Source of the DNA: Rhabdophis nuchalis
Lineage: Eukaryota > Chordata > Lepidosauria > Squamata > Natricidae
Length of the DNA stretch: 64,000 bases
Assembly: GCA_039707465.1 (NCBI GenBank)
Contig: CM077644.1
Location: forward strand, 217,439,462-217,503,461
Reading direction: 5' to 3'
In this document: positions 12,208-23,922 of the stretch, piece by piece
Layout: every line of letters starts with the position of its first letter
Numbering within the stretch: position 1 is the stretch's first letter
Program-made: the position numbers and the translations under genes
Notes under the pieces: model-generated
Told to the model about the DNA's origin: nothing
Seen by the model: the letters and a program-made list of their open reading frames with translations, nothing else
Databases searched by the model: none

Positions 12208-12347
12208 CAGGGGTCCCCAACCTTTGCAACTTTAAGTCTGAAGGACTTCAGCTCCCAGACTTCTCCAGCCAGCTTTGCAAAGCTGGCTGGAGAAGTCTGG
12301 GAGCGGAAGTCCTTCAGACTTAAAGTTACAAAGGTTGGGGACCCCTG
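12208..12347. mobile_element. palindromic hAT MITE
   Basis: A nearly perfect 140-bp inverted repeat that begins caggggtccccaac and ends gttggggacccctg, with perfect 8-bp TSD ctctagaa (12200-12207, 12348-12355). The arms meet around agctttgcaaagct. The outer ends match the large hAT at 8473, while the interior is related to the sequence at 41719-41790. Confidence 0.92.
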
Positions 12348-12600
12348 CTCTAGAAGGTTTAATTGCCCCATTGAGGCAGTTCAGACAAACTTAGTCTACA
12401 TGATTGTTATTTGAAAACCCATATTCTTCCTCAGATCAAAGGAATCATTCTTCAATGAATTCTTTATTTGAAAGACAATTCTACATTTAAGAATTATTTT
12501 TCAAAGGTTGATACTGTAGAACTGAATTTTGTTTCTAAAATGTTCATCACAATTGTACAGATAAATCTCTGGATTACGTTGTTTTGTATGTATAAATCTC

Positions 12601-12638
12601 CCTCCCCCCCCTCTCTCTCACACACACACACACACACA
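12601..12638. repeat. (CT)n(CA)n microsatellite
   Basis: A short compound dinucleotide tract. Confidence 0.9.
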
Positions 12639-13633
12639 TCTGTGGAAGAAAATAGTAGAATAGGAATAATAAGCGAGACATTTCAATGAACATTTTATTA
12701 TAACTATGTTAAATGACTGAGATAATTTATATTTGAATAATTAATCCCAAATTCCGGTGGGATCAAGGAGACCTTTCCTTCTCAATGGTGCATGTATGTG
12801 GGGATGGATAGTCATTTATGTTACACCAAAGAAGCAGAAATCTTTCTAAATAATAAAACTGAAGCCCCATGTTGCCCTTTTGAGCACTTTTTAAATCAAA
12901 ACAGAGCTGTCACTATTGTTTTTTCCATTAACAAATTCATTTGAGCAAAAATACACAAGAGCATTCACACTGTGAGATGCTGCTTACAGGACTTTCAAGG
13001 AAAGTGTAGCATCAAATTAAGCATTCTTGTATCCTCACAGGGGCTCATCTAGGAAAACATTTTCATTTGGTGCCTGTGTGTTTTTGGCTTTAGTTGTCAT
13101 TTTGACTGATCTATTAATCCATAACTTTAAAAATCTCTGGAATTGACTTTTCTGGAATGGGAGAAGGTTACAGCTGATTCTTAAATGAAATGTTTATTGC
13201 ACGTACATAAATTCTATTGGATATTCATCTTTTGAAATGTTATCAAATGATAAACTGACAATTTTCTAAAAAAGAGAGAGAGATTGTTTTGAATACTGCA
13301 AACTAAATTGCAGTCTGATGCAAATGAATAGTTGCTGTTTTGAGATGAGCAGATATAATTTCCTAATGACAGGAAAGGTAGCTTTTGGGGTGCGGGGGCA
13401 GACCAAAGTTTTCTCCTTCACATTGCAAAACAACCATGACATTTAGAAGCAATCTCATCTCAACTATAAGTTTGTGCACTGCCCAGCTTTGTTTAAGAGA
13501 GCTCCCGGATTGCAATATATTCTATAATTGGTATAGTTGCAAATTATTATATTAATTTAAAAAGAAAGGGTGTTGCAGCCAATATTTAATTAATGTAACA
13601 TTGACTGGGAGATGGCCACTAGTACATTTATTC

Positions 13634-13918
13634 CAATGGTGGGATTCAAATTTTTTTACTACCGGTTGTGTGGGCATGACTTTGTGGGCATGATGTTGCT
13701 TGGTGGGCATGGCAGGGGAAGGATACTGCAAAATCCCCATTCCCTCCCCACTCCACTAACCTGCTTTCCAGCTTCATTCTCCTGTTCAGGTCAACAAAAG
13801 AAGATCAGCTGGGAGGCAGTGGGGGCGGGGCCAGCCTATTTGCCGGTTCTCTGAACTACTCAAAATTTCTGCTACCAGTTCTCCAGAACCTGTCAGAACC
13901 AGCTGAATACCATTTCTG
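13634..13918. mobile_element. hAT-like MITE, cagtggtggg family
   Basis: Left end caatggtgggattcaaa, right end ggctgaatacc-like (gctgaataccatttctg), TSD atttattc/attcattc (7 of 8). Interior blocks actaccggtt, gtgggcatgg and gaaccagctg are shared with 16027 and, reversed, with 38484. Its right end is part of a later perfect palindrome. Confidence 0.75.
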
Positions 13919-13964
13919 ATTCATTCATATAAACTATATGAATGAATCAGAAATGGTATTCAGC
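13902..13964. repeat. perfect 30-bp palindrome, 3-nt loop
   Basis: Left arm 13902-13931 is the exact reverse complement of 13935-13964, with loop aac. The left arm covers the MITE end, its TSD and flanking bases, so the inverted copy arose after that insertion. Confidence 0.95.
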
Positions 13965-14042
13965 CAACTTTTCTCAACATCAAATAACTAGGCTAGTTGA
14001 GGACCTCTGATTATGGTTCTTAACTTTCCTTCCTGTATATAG

Positions 14043-14166
14043 CAGGGTTGTCAAACTTGCAGCCTGCGGATCAGATGCATCACGTGCTGGCCACGCCCAT
14101 GACTAGTTTAGAAAAGAGAGAAAAAGTCACGATATATCACGTGATGCCATGAGTTTGACACCCCTG
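14043..14166. mobile_element. short hAT MITE, caggggtgtc family
   Basis: Ends cagggttgtcaaactt and gagtttgacacccctg; TSD gtatatag/gcatatag (7 of 8). 124 bp, no coding content. Confidence 0.85.
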
Positions 14167-14507
14167 GCATATAGAGTTCACAAGATCTGCTAGTTGGCAG
14201 TTGTTGGAATCAAGAGCACATTCTGACTAAAATTACATGCAACATTAAGTAGGTTATTGGTTTGAAACACTGTTTTGTGTGAACCCATCTATTGTGGTTT
14301 GCAAGCCATAGTTTTATGGCTAGCATGCAATGTGAATCCAACCCATTTATACCATGGTTAAATGACTAGTTTAATGGAATGCTTGAGACCAGCCTTTATC
14401 TAATCCAAGAGCATAATACCGGTGTCTTTCCAAAAGTGGTTTGATGTTGTTTTCTATTAGAGTAATAGAATTATAGAGTTGAGAAGTAACTTAGGAGTCG
14501 TCTATGC

Positions 14508-14627
14508 CAGGGGTCCCCAACCTTTGCAACTTTAAGTCTGAAGGACTTCAGCTCCCAGAATTCTCCAGCCAGCAGTCTGGGAGCTGAAGTCCTTCAGACT
14601 TAAAGTTGCAAAGGTTGGGGACCCCTG
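14508..14627. mobile_element. palindromic hAT MITE, second copy
   Basis: Same family as 12208: ends caggggtccccaac and gttggggacccctg, TSD gtctatgc/gtctacgc (7 of 8). It is 120 bp, shorter in the centre than the 12208 copy. Confidence 0.9.
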
Positions 14628-14667
14628 GTCTACGCCAAAGTCTTCTTCAGTGCAGAATCCATTAGAG

Positions 14668-14790
14668 CAGGGCTGTCAAACTCATGGCCTGTGGGCTGGA
14701 GGAGTCATATGCTGGCCACGCCCAAGTTTGGTTTAGTGAAGGGAGGAAAAGTCCCAATACATCACAAGACACCGCCATGATGACAAATGA
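14668..14790. mobile_element. hAT MITE, right end eroded
   Basis: It begins cagggctgtcaaactc and follows the 14043 family (tgctggccacgccca, then aaaagtc), but the terminal gtttgacacccctg is missing. Confidence 0.65.
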
Positions 14791-15639
14791 CCATCCAACC
14801 TCTGTTGGAAGATTTCCGTTTGGTTATGGTGTGGAACAAATTAAAATCATATCCCACATAAGATAGGATCAATTATAACTTAATTAGAATCATCTGTGTT
14901 TTAAAGAAACTTAATATTTTTCCTTCATAAGGTATTTTCCCTTCCTTTCTGAAATTTTATTATAAAAATACTTTTTAAACAAGATGGCATTATCAATGAT
15001 AGCTTTTCTGTCTCACATTTTTATGGTACTTATGAATAATAATGGCTTTCAAGGCAATATTAAGTCTGCCTTGAACAGCAGAATCACATTTCCTAGAGAG
15101 AAATTGATAATCTTATTTTATAGTATTTTATAAAATTGCTTGAATCGGCTAGCCCACGGATCGTATTATTGCTGCTATCCTGAAAAAAAATGCAATACCA
15201 GTGCTTAAGTAATGCTACAAAATCCCATATTTAAAGTATTAAATCCCATATTTAAATAACGCTACTAAATCCCAATTTTTGTCTAGAAGCATACAGGGGC
15301 TTATTTTAAACATACCATGATGCAAGTCTACATGGCACAAACCTTCTAACCTATTGTATCAAGGTTGCATACTGAAAAAAGTCATTTTTCCCCGAGCTCA
15401 TTACTTTGACATAGCTCATACCCAAAACCTAAACTATACCCCATGTAAATAGCATATTCCATAGACCTATATTTTGATTTTATTTCTCATGGAGCAGACA
15501 TGGACTGGGAACTCTGCAAGTTTCCCCCCAGTTTTTTCTTTAAAAAAGAATATAAACATGCTGAAATAGCTTTATTTAAAACTCCTAGGACTTCCAGGGC
15601 TGAAATCATCAATATCCTCTTGTAATGACATCAAAATCC

Positions 15640-15830
15640 CTTGTGGGGTGGAGTCTGGACAACTGAATGGTGCTGAGTGGTTACTGGCCGGATGCCCTTC
15701 CGTCTGCCATTGCGAAGTTTTTCACCCAGCAGATATATTCTCATTGTGCAGAGGGACAAAAATATCTGTCTCTATCTAGGATTGAACTCCTGATTCTGGT
15801 GGCAAAATTGTTCAGTGATTAAAAGCGATG
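15640..15830 (-). mobile_element. old tRNA-derived SINE (probable)
   Basis: On the minus strand there is a B-box-like ggagttcaatcct preceded by a tRNA-like segment (ttaatcactgaac), and a long non-tRNA body containing ccggccagtaacc. Degenerate; the family assignment is uncertain. Confidence 0.45.
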
Positions 15831-16026
15831 AAACCAAATTCTTGGTTATATTTCAGACTTAGGTGGAAATGGGACAGGGTTGGAGGAGGAGTTGTACATT
15901 AAATATGTTTTTGGTCTGGACTTCTTCCATGTTGTAGAATGTGATCGGGAAGAAGACATTCCAACAGAGACTATGGATTTCAGTCATTAAAAGGAGGATC
16001 AAGCATGCTGTACCATGTAATGGCAG

Positions 16027-16340
16027 CAGTGGTGGGATTCAATTTTTTTTACTATCGGTTCTGTGGGCATGATTTTGTGGGCGTGGCTTTGTGGGTGTGG
16101 CAGGGGAAGGATACTGCAAAATCCCCATTCCTCCTGGGGGAAGGTTATTGCAAAATCCCCATTCCCTCCCCACCCCAGTAACCTGCTTTCCAGCTCCAGT
16201 CTCCTGTTCAGGGCAGCAAACGAAGATCAGCTGGGAGGCAGCAGGGGTGGAGCCACCCTATTTGCCAATTCTCCGAACGACTTAAAATTTCCACTACCGG
16301 TTCTCCAGAACCTGTCAGAACTGGCTGAATACAACCTCTG
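16027..16340. mobile_element. hAT-like MITE, cagtggtggg family
   Basis: Left end cagtggtgggattcaa, right end tgaatacaacctctg, TSD aatggcag/aatggcgg (7 of 8). It contains a local duplication of the cctccccaccc/gcaaaatccccattcc block. Confidence 0.82.
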
Positions 16341-17520
16341 AATGGCGGTCACTGTTTGGATGTTTTTTGGAAATTATATTTAGGAAGGATTCCGTTCACG
16401 TGATTTTTTTAAAAAAGCAGTGATTATTAAACTGCGAAGTATCTCATTCCTGTATTTGTCCCCTATTTCCTGCAGGTTTCCTTATCATAAAGTATTTTTA
16501 CTCAGATTTCCCTTAATTTTACCAAAGGAAGTGACAAAGTATTCTAGTATCACCTTTTGAAGATTGGTTTTAAAATAATCTTTCAGTTGTCTATAACACT
16601 TGTTCATTTCAACATTTGAAGTGATAACTTTTTAGGAAATAGCTGTTTTGTGTCTTGAAAAGAAATTAAGTAACTAAAAGATGTTTGTCTTGAGTTTCTA
16701 GTATATTCTGGTATAGGATCCGGTGTGTGTCAGATTTTACATGTTGGTTTCAAACCTACTCTGATTTCCTGCCACAGTGTTATAAATGACTATTTAAATA
16801 TGACTGCAATTACTTTAATATTTAAAAAAAACAGTTTTTTAATCAGGAAAGGTATTATGATATTTAAATATCATAAATACTGATATCAATGTTTCCTCTC
16901 TGTTTATTCAGGGAAAAAGTTTTGAATTTTATGGTTTTGGACTTAATAGCAATTTATTATTTTTAAAAAAAGGATATTTAAGGAAGAAGGATCTGTATTT
17001 AAATGATTAAACTTTTTTTTCATTCAGCTAAAATTAGGATATTTCATGCCTGGTTTTCTCACTTAAATCAATGTCTCTGTTGTCATGATGAATCATTTTC
17101 ATTGATACCTTACTTAAATTATATTATTCAAAAGGCACTTGGCATTAACTGGTATTGTCTATATCTTCTACAAGTGTGATGTTAAGGTTAAGACTATATG
17201 CTTACCTAGTATTGCAATAGAATTTGTGTCTTTTAAAACTAAAACCATTCTGTTTTGACTTGTTTATACATGTCTGCTGCAGATTGTGTTACAAGTATTT
17301 GCACCTCATTGACAGCCACGTCAAATTGGCTTTGCAATAATAATTGGTATATCATATTTAGCATGGCTATCATGAGACATGAATCCCACATTACAGAAAC
17401 ATGGTTCTTTATGCCTTCCTTGCCAATGAGCAGTTTATTCTGGGACATCTGAAGGGCAGTTCAGAATCATTTAACTAGGTGGTACCAGAGGACACTACTG
17501 GAAACATTCATGCTTTACAC

Positions 17521-17712
17521 CAGTGGTTCTCAACCTTCCCAATGCTGTGACCCTTTGTTGTTCCTCATATTGTGGTGACCCGCAACCATAAAATTGGTGT
17601 CTCAGTTCCTAAGACCATCGAAAATATGTGTTTTCTGATGGTCTTAGGTGACCCCTGTGAAAGGGTCATTTAACCCCCAAAGGAGTCACGACCCACAGGT
17701 TGAGAACTGCTG
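17521..17712. mobile_element. SPIN-type hAT MITE (SPACE INVADERS)
   Basis: Ends cagtggttctcaacctt and caggttgagaactgctg are flanked by a perfect 8-bp TSD, ctttacac (17513-17520, 17713-17720). The interior carries the SPIN hallmarks gtggtgaccc, caaccataaaatt, gatggtcttaggtgacccc and gggtcacgaccc-like ends (ggagtcacgaccc). SPIN is a Buster-group hAT known for repeated horizontal transfer among tetrapods, squamates included. This 192-bp copy has no transposase and depends on a partner. Confidence 0.92.
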
Positions 17713-17820
17713 CTTTACACAGAAGCCACTGGGTTCACATTCTATTAAACCATGGTTTGCTTAACTGTGATTATTTGTAGACAAAGTCAGAATTGGTTAG
17801 GTTCACATAAGTGCTAGATC

Positions 17821-18270
17821 TGTGATGGCGAACCTGTGGCATGCATGCCACAGGTGGATACAGAGCCATTTGTCAGGGCATGCGAGGCATTGCCCTGTCA
17901 GCTCCAGTGTGCCAGCTGACTTCAGCCTTCTTTTGAGGCCATTTTTCGCCTGCCGGTGCACGAAAAACCAGCCCTATGGGCAAACAAGAAGTTCGGAAAC
18001 AGACTTCTGGTTTACTCTTAGGGCCATTTTCACCCTCCGGAACCTTCAGGAGGCTTCCCTGAAGGCTCTGGAGGGCGAAAAACAGCCCTATGGCCAAACT
18101 GAAAGTCATTTCTGGTTTTCCCGTAGGGCCAATTTTTCACGCTTCGGAAGCTTCAGGGAAGCTCCTGAATTGTTCGGAGGGCCCCTGGGGAGGAGAGGAG
18201 ACTGTTTTTGCCCTCTAATTAATCAGGCAGTTAGCCTGGGGAGGGCGAAAGAAAAATCTGAAAAAGGATA
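17821..18270. mobile_element. hAT element, cagtgatggc family, 3'-truncated
   Basis: It starts tgtgatggcgaacctgtgg with a palindromic gcatgcatgccac block and continues through GC-rich repeats related to gccctccgga. The matching right end is missing; sequence becomes AT-rich at about 18270. Confidence 0.65.
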
Positions 18271-18837
18271 AGTTTTTTAAATTTTTAATTTTTTAATAAC
18301 TTTGTTTGCAAAGGAAATTTCTAGACCAAAGCCAAGAGAAAGCTGTACAAAAACACATAGCCTAATTTAGTCTAAAATGAAATCGTATATGCAAATTTAT
18401 TTTAAAAAGACAATTTAATTTCTATATTTTTTACATGAATGTGAAAAACTGCATCAAAGGATGACTTTTGTATGGTAAAAATAATTTTTAAAAAACCCAA
18501 CGAAAGTAGATTTTGGAAAAATAAAGCTAAATGACAGCTTCTTGAAATAAAGTACTGTCCTTTATAAGAAAGGATGTATAATCACCATATTGTATTCACA
18601 ATGCCCAGAGGGTTTACAAAACCGTGGCTGGGAAATTCTGGGCCTGAAAGCCACAAATCTTAAAGTTGCCATGTTTCCTGCTATAGAAGCCTTGAAAACT
18701 GTGTGTGTAAAAATAATAGCCAAATGTTCCTTTTGTTGAATGCTGCTTACCAGGCCTGTTAATGTCCAGAAAAGTCAGAAAAATGATGGTAGGGTACTAC
18801 TGCTAATCTTAACATGTGGATGTGTTAGATAACATAG

Positions 18838-19389
18838 TGTGGGAAGCCACCACCATTCCTCCTCTTAGAAGAATGAAATACTTTGAGGAATAATTAAAAA
18901 AAAAAACCAGAATAAAATATTTCCCCTAAAAGAGAAATAAAAATTCTTAAGGGAGACAGAAACTCAGAGCCCCATTTCCCTGCTCCCAAGCAGATATTGA
19001 GCTGGGACAGCTTTTAGAATAATCCCTTCATCATCTCAGAGCAGACCAAACATCAACCAAACTTAGCTCAGACAAACACCTCGGATTTGTACTTTGCCTA
19101 CAGAGCCAGCTTTGACCCCTACATAACCCCTACATGGCCCCATGGGAGTCTGACAACAGCCAATAGAATACAAGTTCTTGCACAAGAACAGGAAGCTCAA
19201 GTGCAAAGCCCAAGAGAAGGTATAAAAACCCCTCATTCTCAACTCCATGTGGTCAGCTGCCCAGAACCACCCTTGTGGTTCTGCTTCATCAATAAATGAC
19301 CCTCTTTCCAATTAGTCTCCAGCTTCCATTTTGTCTCCAGTGCCTTTCTCCCGGCTTGGAACGGAACCAGATGGATATTTCTTCCCACA
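18838..19389 (+). mobile_element. solo LTR, class I ERV-like
   Basis: A 552-bp block begins tgtgggaag and ends cttcccaca, i.e. TG...CA with a 9-bp inverted end, flanked by a perfect 4-bp TSD atag (18834-18837, 19390-19393). A CCAAT box (19160), a TATA box tataaaaa (19221) and a polyadenylation signal aataaa (19291) are in the right order for U3-R-U5 on the plus strand. No internal retroviral sequence adjoins, so this is a solo LTR left by recombination. Four-base TSDs suit gammaretrovirus-like elements. Confidence 0.88.
19160..19296 (+). promoter_or_regulatory. LTR promoter and poly(A) signal
   Basis: ccaat at 19160, tataaaaa at 19221 and aataaa at 19291 within the solo LTR. Whether it is active in the host is unknown. 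Confidence 0.7.
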
Positions 19390-20586
19390 ATAGGTTTGAA
19401 AAGTGGTAGCAATGGTAGCTCCTTTTGAAAGATGGTTAGATAATAGTAAGTAGTATGTAAGAGATTTGCTCCTCACTTAGCATGAAACTCACTGGGTGGC
19501 TTGGCTGATTAACCTCTCAGCCCAACTTATCTCCACAGTTGCTGATGTGGAGACTTCCACCATCCCATTTGCTGCTTTATGTTCTTCAAGAAAAAAGGCA
19601 AACTATAAACAATAATAAATAGAGTATATTCTTCGTGAATAGACCCTGTCTTGTGCCTCTAAATGAGGGAATTATAGACTGCGAACACAGATGCCTGGGT
19701 GAAAGGTAGCAAAAAGAAACAAACAGAAGGGGAAGGGGGGTAATGAAATATTCATTAATTAACTTGTGATAAATACTTTAGTCTCTGAATATTATATTAA
19801 TTTGCATCTCATTATATTTTTATCTCATCATAGTTCTGGCTCCGGAAGTGGGGTGGTGGGTTGGAATAAAATAAAACATATTCTGTTTAATAGGAAAGAT
19901 GCAAAGTAGGGTTGATTGTGTTAGGGCTGACATTTTATGTATGTTATATATGTTCAATTTTTATCATCTTGCTCTGTCTCAGGCAATGCAGTGTTTTGTG
20001 GAACAGGCTAATATAAATGTATTTATTTTTGCTTAATTTAGAAAATGACACCAATAATACTGGTGTATTAATAACAATATACCAATAATAAATATAAACA
20101 AGAAATCTCAACATTATAAACTTTACAAAGTATTTTTAACATTAAAATGCTTAAGTTTAAAATGTTTGTGTGAATAATCTGTTTTAAGCCTCCACTTTAA
20201 CTCTAATAAGACTTGGGCATATTTCATTTACTGTGGTAATTGATTTGTGAGATAGGCACGAAGGCAACAAAGGCAAATGACATCATACACATGACGTCAT
20301 GTAAATGGCACCAAATTATGAAATTTTCCTCATTTACTTAATGATGTCATGGCACAAATTAGGAATTTTGTGTCTACATTATTGTGGCTTTTAATAGAAG
20401 TGTATAAACATGAGCCCATTGCAAAAAGTTTTAAGAATTGGTGTCACATACATCTTAAGTCACAAAGAGTGTCCCACTGATGAGGCAGGTCCTGCCCATC
20501 CTGGTGGACTCAATAGAAGTAGCCAGTCCTCTGAGCAGATTTGGGCTAAGGCACATATGAATATTTGTATATTGATAAATTTAGAA

Positions 20587-20949
20587 CAGGGGTGTCAAAC
20601 TCAAGGCCCAGGGCCCAGATCCAGCCCACCAGGTGCTTACATGTGGCCCGTGGGCCTGCCCTGGAAATAATCAAGGACAGGCCCATGGTGCCTCTGCCAG
20701 TGAAAATGTAATGACCTCCTGCAATCCTCTGCCGTTTTCACTGGCAGAGAATTACAGGAGATCATTGCAGCCGAAAACAGAGCTCGGGAGCTTGTTTTCA
20801 CTGACAGAGTATTTGGGCCAACATAGGCACCACCAACATGAGTAATGTCAAGCTGGCCACACCCACCCTGGCCACGCCCATCCCCCAGTCCCCCAAGGTC
20901 AAACACAACCCTGATGTGGCCCTCAATGAAATCAAGTTTGATGCCCCTG
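20587..20949. mobile_element. hAT element, caggggtgtc family
   Basis: Ends caggggtgtcaaactc and caagtttgatgcccctg with perfect 8-bp TSD atttagaa (20579-20586, 20950-20957). Interior blocks ccactgccagtg-like and cctcctgcaatcctctgcc recur in 44139, 48948 and 60728. Confidence 0.92.
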
Positions 20950-22015
20950 ATTTAGAACATCTGTAGCATGTAGCAACTTTATATTTTGACATTTCTTTTT
21001 AGCAATGCAGAGCAACTTAATGGGCTTCCTGAAATATCCAATATATCAACATGTCGCACACTTAGAACAATTTAGAATGAATTGAACTGGATCGTTAACA
21101 TAGAAGCTTTGCAGTTGTAAGTTCAGCATACTGCTGGTTTCTCTTTCATGAAATGATGGGGAATAACTTTAATATGTTTTATGCAAATGTCAGCGAAGCT
21201 GAATTTTATTTGTGAAGAAAAGAAATTCCCTTTTTTTCATCAGAGGAAGTGTCAGATTGCATATTTTCAAGTTGCATTTCTGAAAAATGCATACATAGTA
21301 TTTCTCAGCTGTACAAGTCATGGCAAGACTGACTGAAAGCTTAATAAGTTCTTCTTTAAAAAAAAGTAAGAAAAATGTTATTTTAATATGAAGGATATCT
21401 AAGATCATTTGGTATGATCATTGATAAAGGAGCCGTGTGGTTGTTAGGAAAAGCTATTTATCTGTGGCGGAATTGGAGTGCTTTCACTTTGTAGATATCA
21501 GGGACTTGGGGATTTTTATTTTATCATAATAGATCTGTTATTGAAAGATTTATATTCTCTTTATAACCTTTATTTTCTCCTATGTAACTTTGCTTTCTAG
21601 CTGTGATGGAGTGAAATTAAAATAAATGTGTCTCCATACATTTATCGTTGCTCTACTCCATTGCATATATGAGTATGCATGTCATTTTTCAGTTTTGGGA
21701 AGTTGTGTCTTGTTTTGATTGCATTTTTAAAAAAAGTAATACATTTGAAATAGTCAGATGCAACCCTTTACAACTGAAGAATCGACGTTCCTATTATTTT
21801 TTAGACATTTGATCCCTGGAATTTGGGCTCTTCTTTTAACTGTATTAAAACAATATGAAAATTACATACCACGTTTCTCCTATGTTGGATATTTTTGCTG
21901 GCATAAATAGATTTCTCCCCCCCTCCCTTTTCCCTTTTCTAAGTCGAGGGGATGGGGAAGGAAAATTATATTTGCTCACCTTTCTCATATTACCCCAACT
22001 CAGATCCTATTATTA

Positions 22016-22392
22016 CAGGTAATCTTTGACTTACAACCGCAATTGAGCCCAAAATTTATGTTGCTGAGATATTTGTTAAGTGAGTTTTGCTCCATTTTAT
22101 GACTTTTCTTGCCATAATTGTTAAGTGAATCATTGCAATTGTTAAGTTAGTAACCCGGTTGTTAAGAGAATCTGACTTCCCCGTTGACGTTGCTTGTCAG
22201 AAGTTTGCAAAAGGCGATCCCATGACCCTGGGACACAGCAAAGGTCATAAATGTGAACTTGTTGCCAAGCATCCGAATTTTAATCCCATGAACCTTGGGA
22301 TGCTGCAATGGTCGTAAGTGTGAAAAATGGTCATAACTCATTTTTTCAGTGACGTTGTAACTTCGAATGGTCACTAAATGAACTGTTGTATA
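22016..22392 (+). mobile_element. Tigger-like (TcMar) MITE
   Basis: Starts at a TA with caggtaatctttgacttac and runs through the repeated ttgttaagtgag and ggtcataa blocks to gaactgttgta; the terminal inverted end is lost. The 53072 copy is in the opposite orientation and keeps both ends. Confidence 0.8.
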
Positions 22393-23896
22393 TAGTAAAT
22401 TATAGCTGTACAGTATGCAATGTGGTGTGTACACAATGCTTGTTAAACAAAATGAACAATGACAGAGCTGCTCTTCCACAAAATCATCACCATCTTATCC
22501 TGTGGTTGTTTAATAGATCTTTTCATTATTTAAACAAAAAAAAAATCAGCTTCATGACAGCATGAAAATAATAATTTGCAATTGGCATAGGCTTTATTTT
22601 GTTGGAAGGAGCTTTGATTGAAATTGTATATTATTTGAACCCTTTACATGTGATGCGAGACAACCCAAGGACCGATTTTCATACAAATTCCTATTCTTTC
22701 TGTTTAGGATTGTTTTACATTGTGTGAAGCAATCTTCCTTCTTTTGCAAAGAGGTTAGGATGACAGTATCAATTTGTTCTCTGATAAGAAATGAAAAAGG
22801 GATATAAAGAAGTAAGGCAGAGGAGGTAGATAAAAGATTCGGAAGGCTTAGAATGACTTTCAGGACAAAAATAGTTTAATGGTGTTATTTTAACACCTCT
22901 CAGGTACTGAAAGGAAAATCGTGAACAAATATCTAGGAAAGAAGAAGTAGTGGAAAATTGAAGGCTGCTGGCCTCAAAATTACAAACTTTCATTTGCCCA
23001 GGCAAACTAATATCCATGAAACACAGTGACTGAAGCGTCTCCAATGAAAGCTTGTTAAAATAAGAGAGATTTGATTTGTTTTGCTGTTGAAAGGATAGAA
23101 TAGTATCTGGTTCTGATGTTTGCTGTATTATAATTTCTAGAGATGAGGAGAAGGATATGGAGAGGCAGTCTCATCTTGAGTTTTGCTTTCAAATATTTGA
23201 TCATGAGAAATATAATTAAAAAAACATCTGAAAGAACTGTGTTTGGGAAGAAACAAGGAAGGCATGAGTCTTGTACCCCTTGGGAAACAGAAATGTATGT
23301 ATTATATTCATAGTATTGACTTTCATTTGAAGTATTCCTAAGTCACCGTGTAGTTTTCTTGGCTAGAGATTGCTTAATAATGGCTTAATTTGCCTCAGGA
23401 ATTAAAACACAAGCATCCAGTCAAGAAAATGTGGTACGAATACCGGAGAAATAATAAGAGATATTTTTATTGGTGATATACAGACTTACTAAGGCAGACA
23501 ATTTGGATAGCACCTTCTTGGCACAAACATTTGAAGTAAGAGAGACAAAATAGTAACTTATCAAATTATTAGGTTTTAATGCTTTCTGTGAAATATTCTT
23601 ACAGTGTTTTCTTTGTCAAGAATTATTCAGATGAAAAGAATAAGATTACAATAATTTTAATGACTGAACCTTTTCCCATTTATAACCAATTTATTTCTTA
23701 GTATGTTAGAGCAGATACTTTAAAAAAAGGATTTCTGTGATTTGAGGAGGAGACAAGTCTTTTCACAGATGATGGAGAAGATTGCAACTGACTCTTTAGA
23801 TAAGCTGTTTTGTATATGTATCCATTTGGGAACTGTCTGTTATGAATTGTATGTGAACTAGAGAAAAATACAGAGTGGTTTGATACGGGTTGAATA

Positions 23897-23922
23897 TCAT
23901 TCATTCATTCATTCATTCATTC
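23897..23922. repeat. (ATTC)n microsatellite
   Basis: About six copies of the tetranucleotide. Confidence 0.95.

Noticed and set aside
20291..20304. CRE-like palindrome acatgacgtcatgt
   Set aside because: A single 14-bp palindrome in intronic DNA, with no promoter context; chance is plausible.
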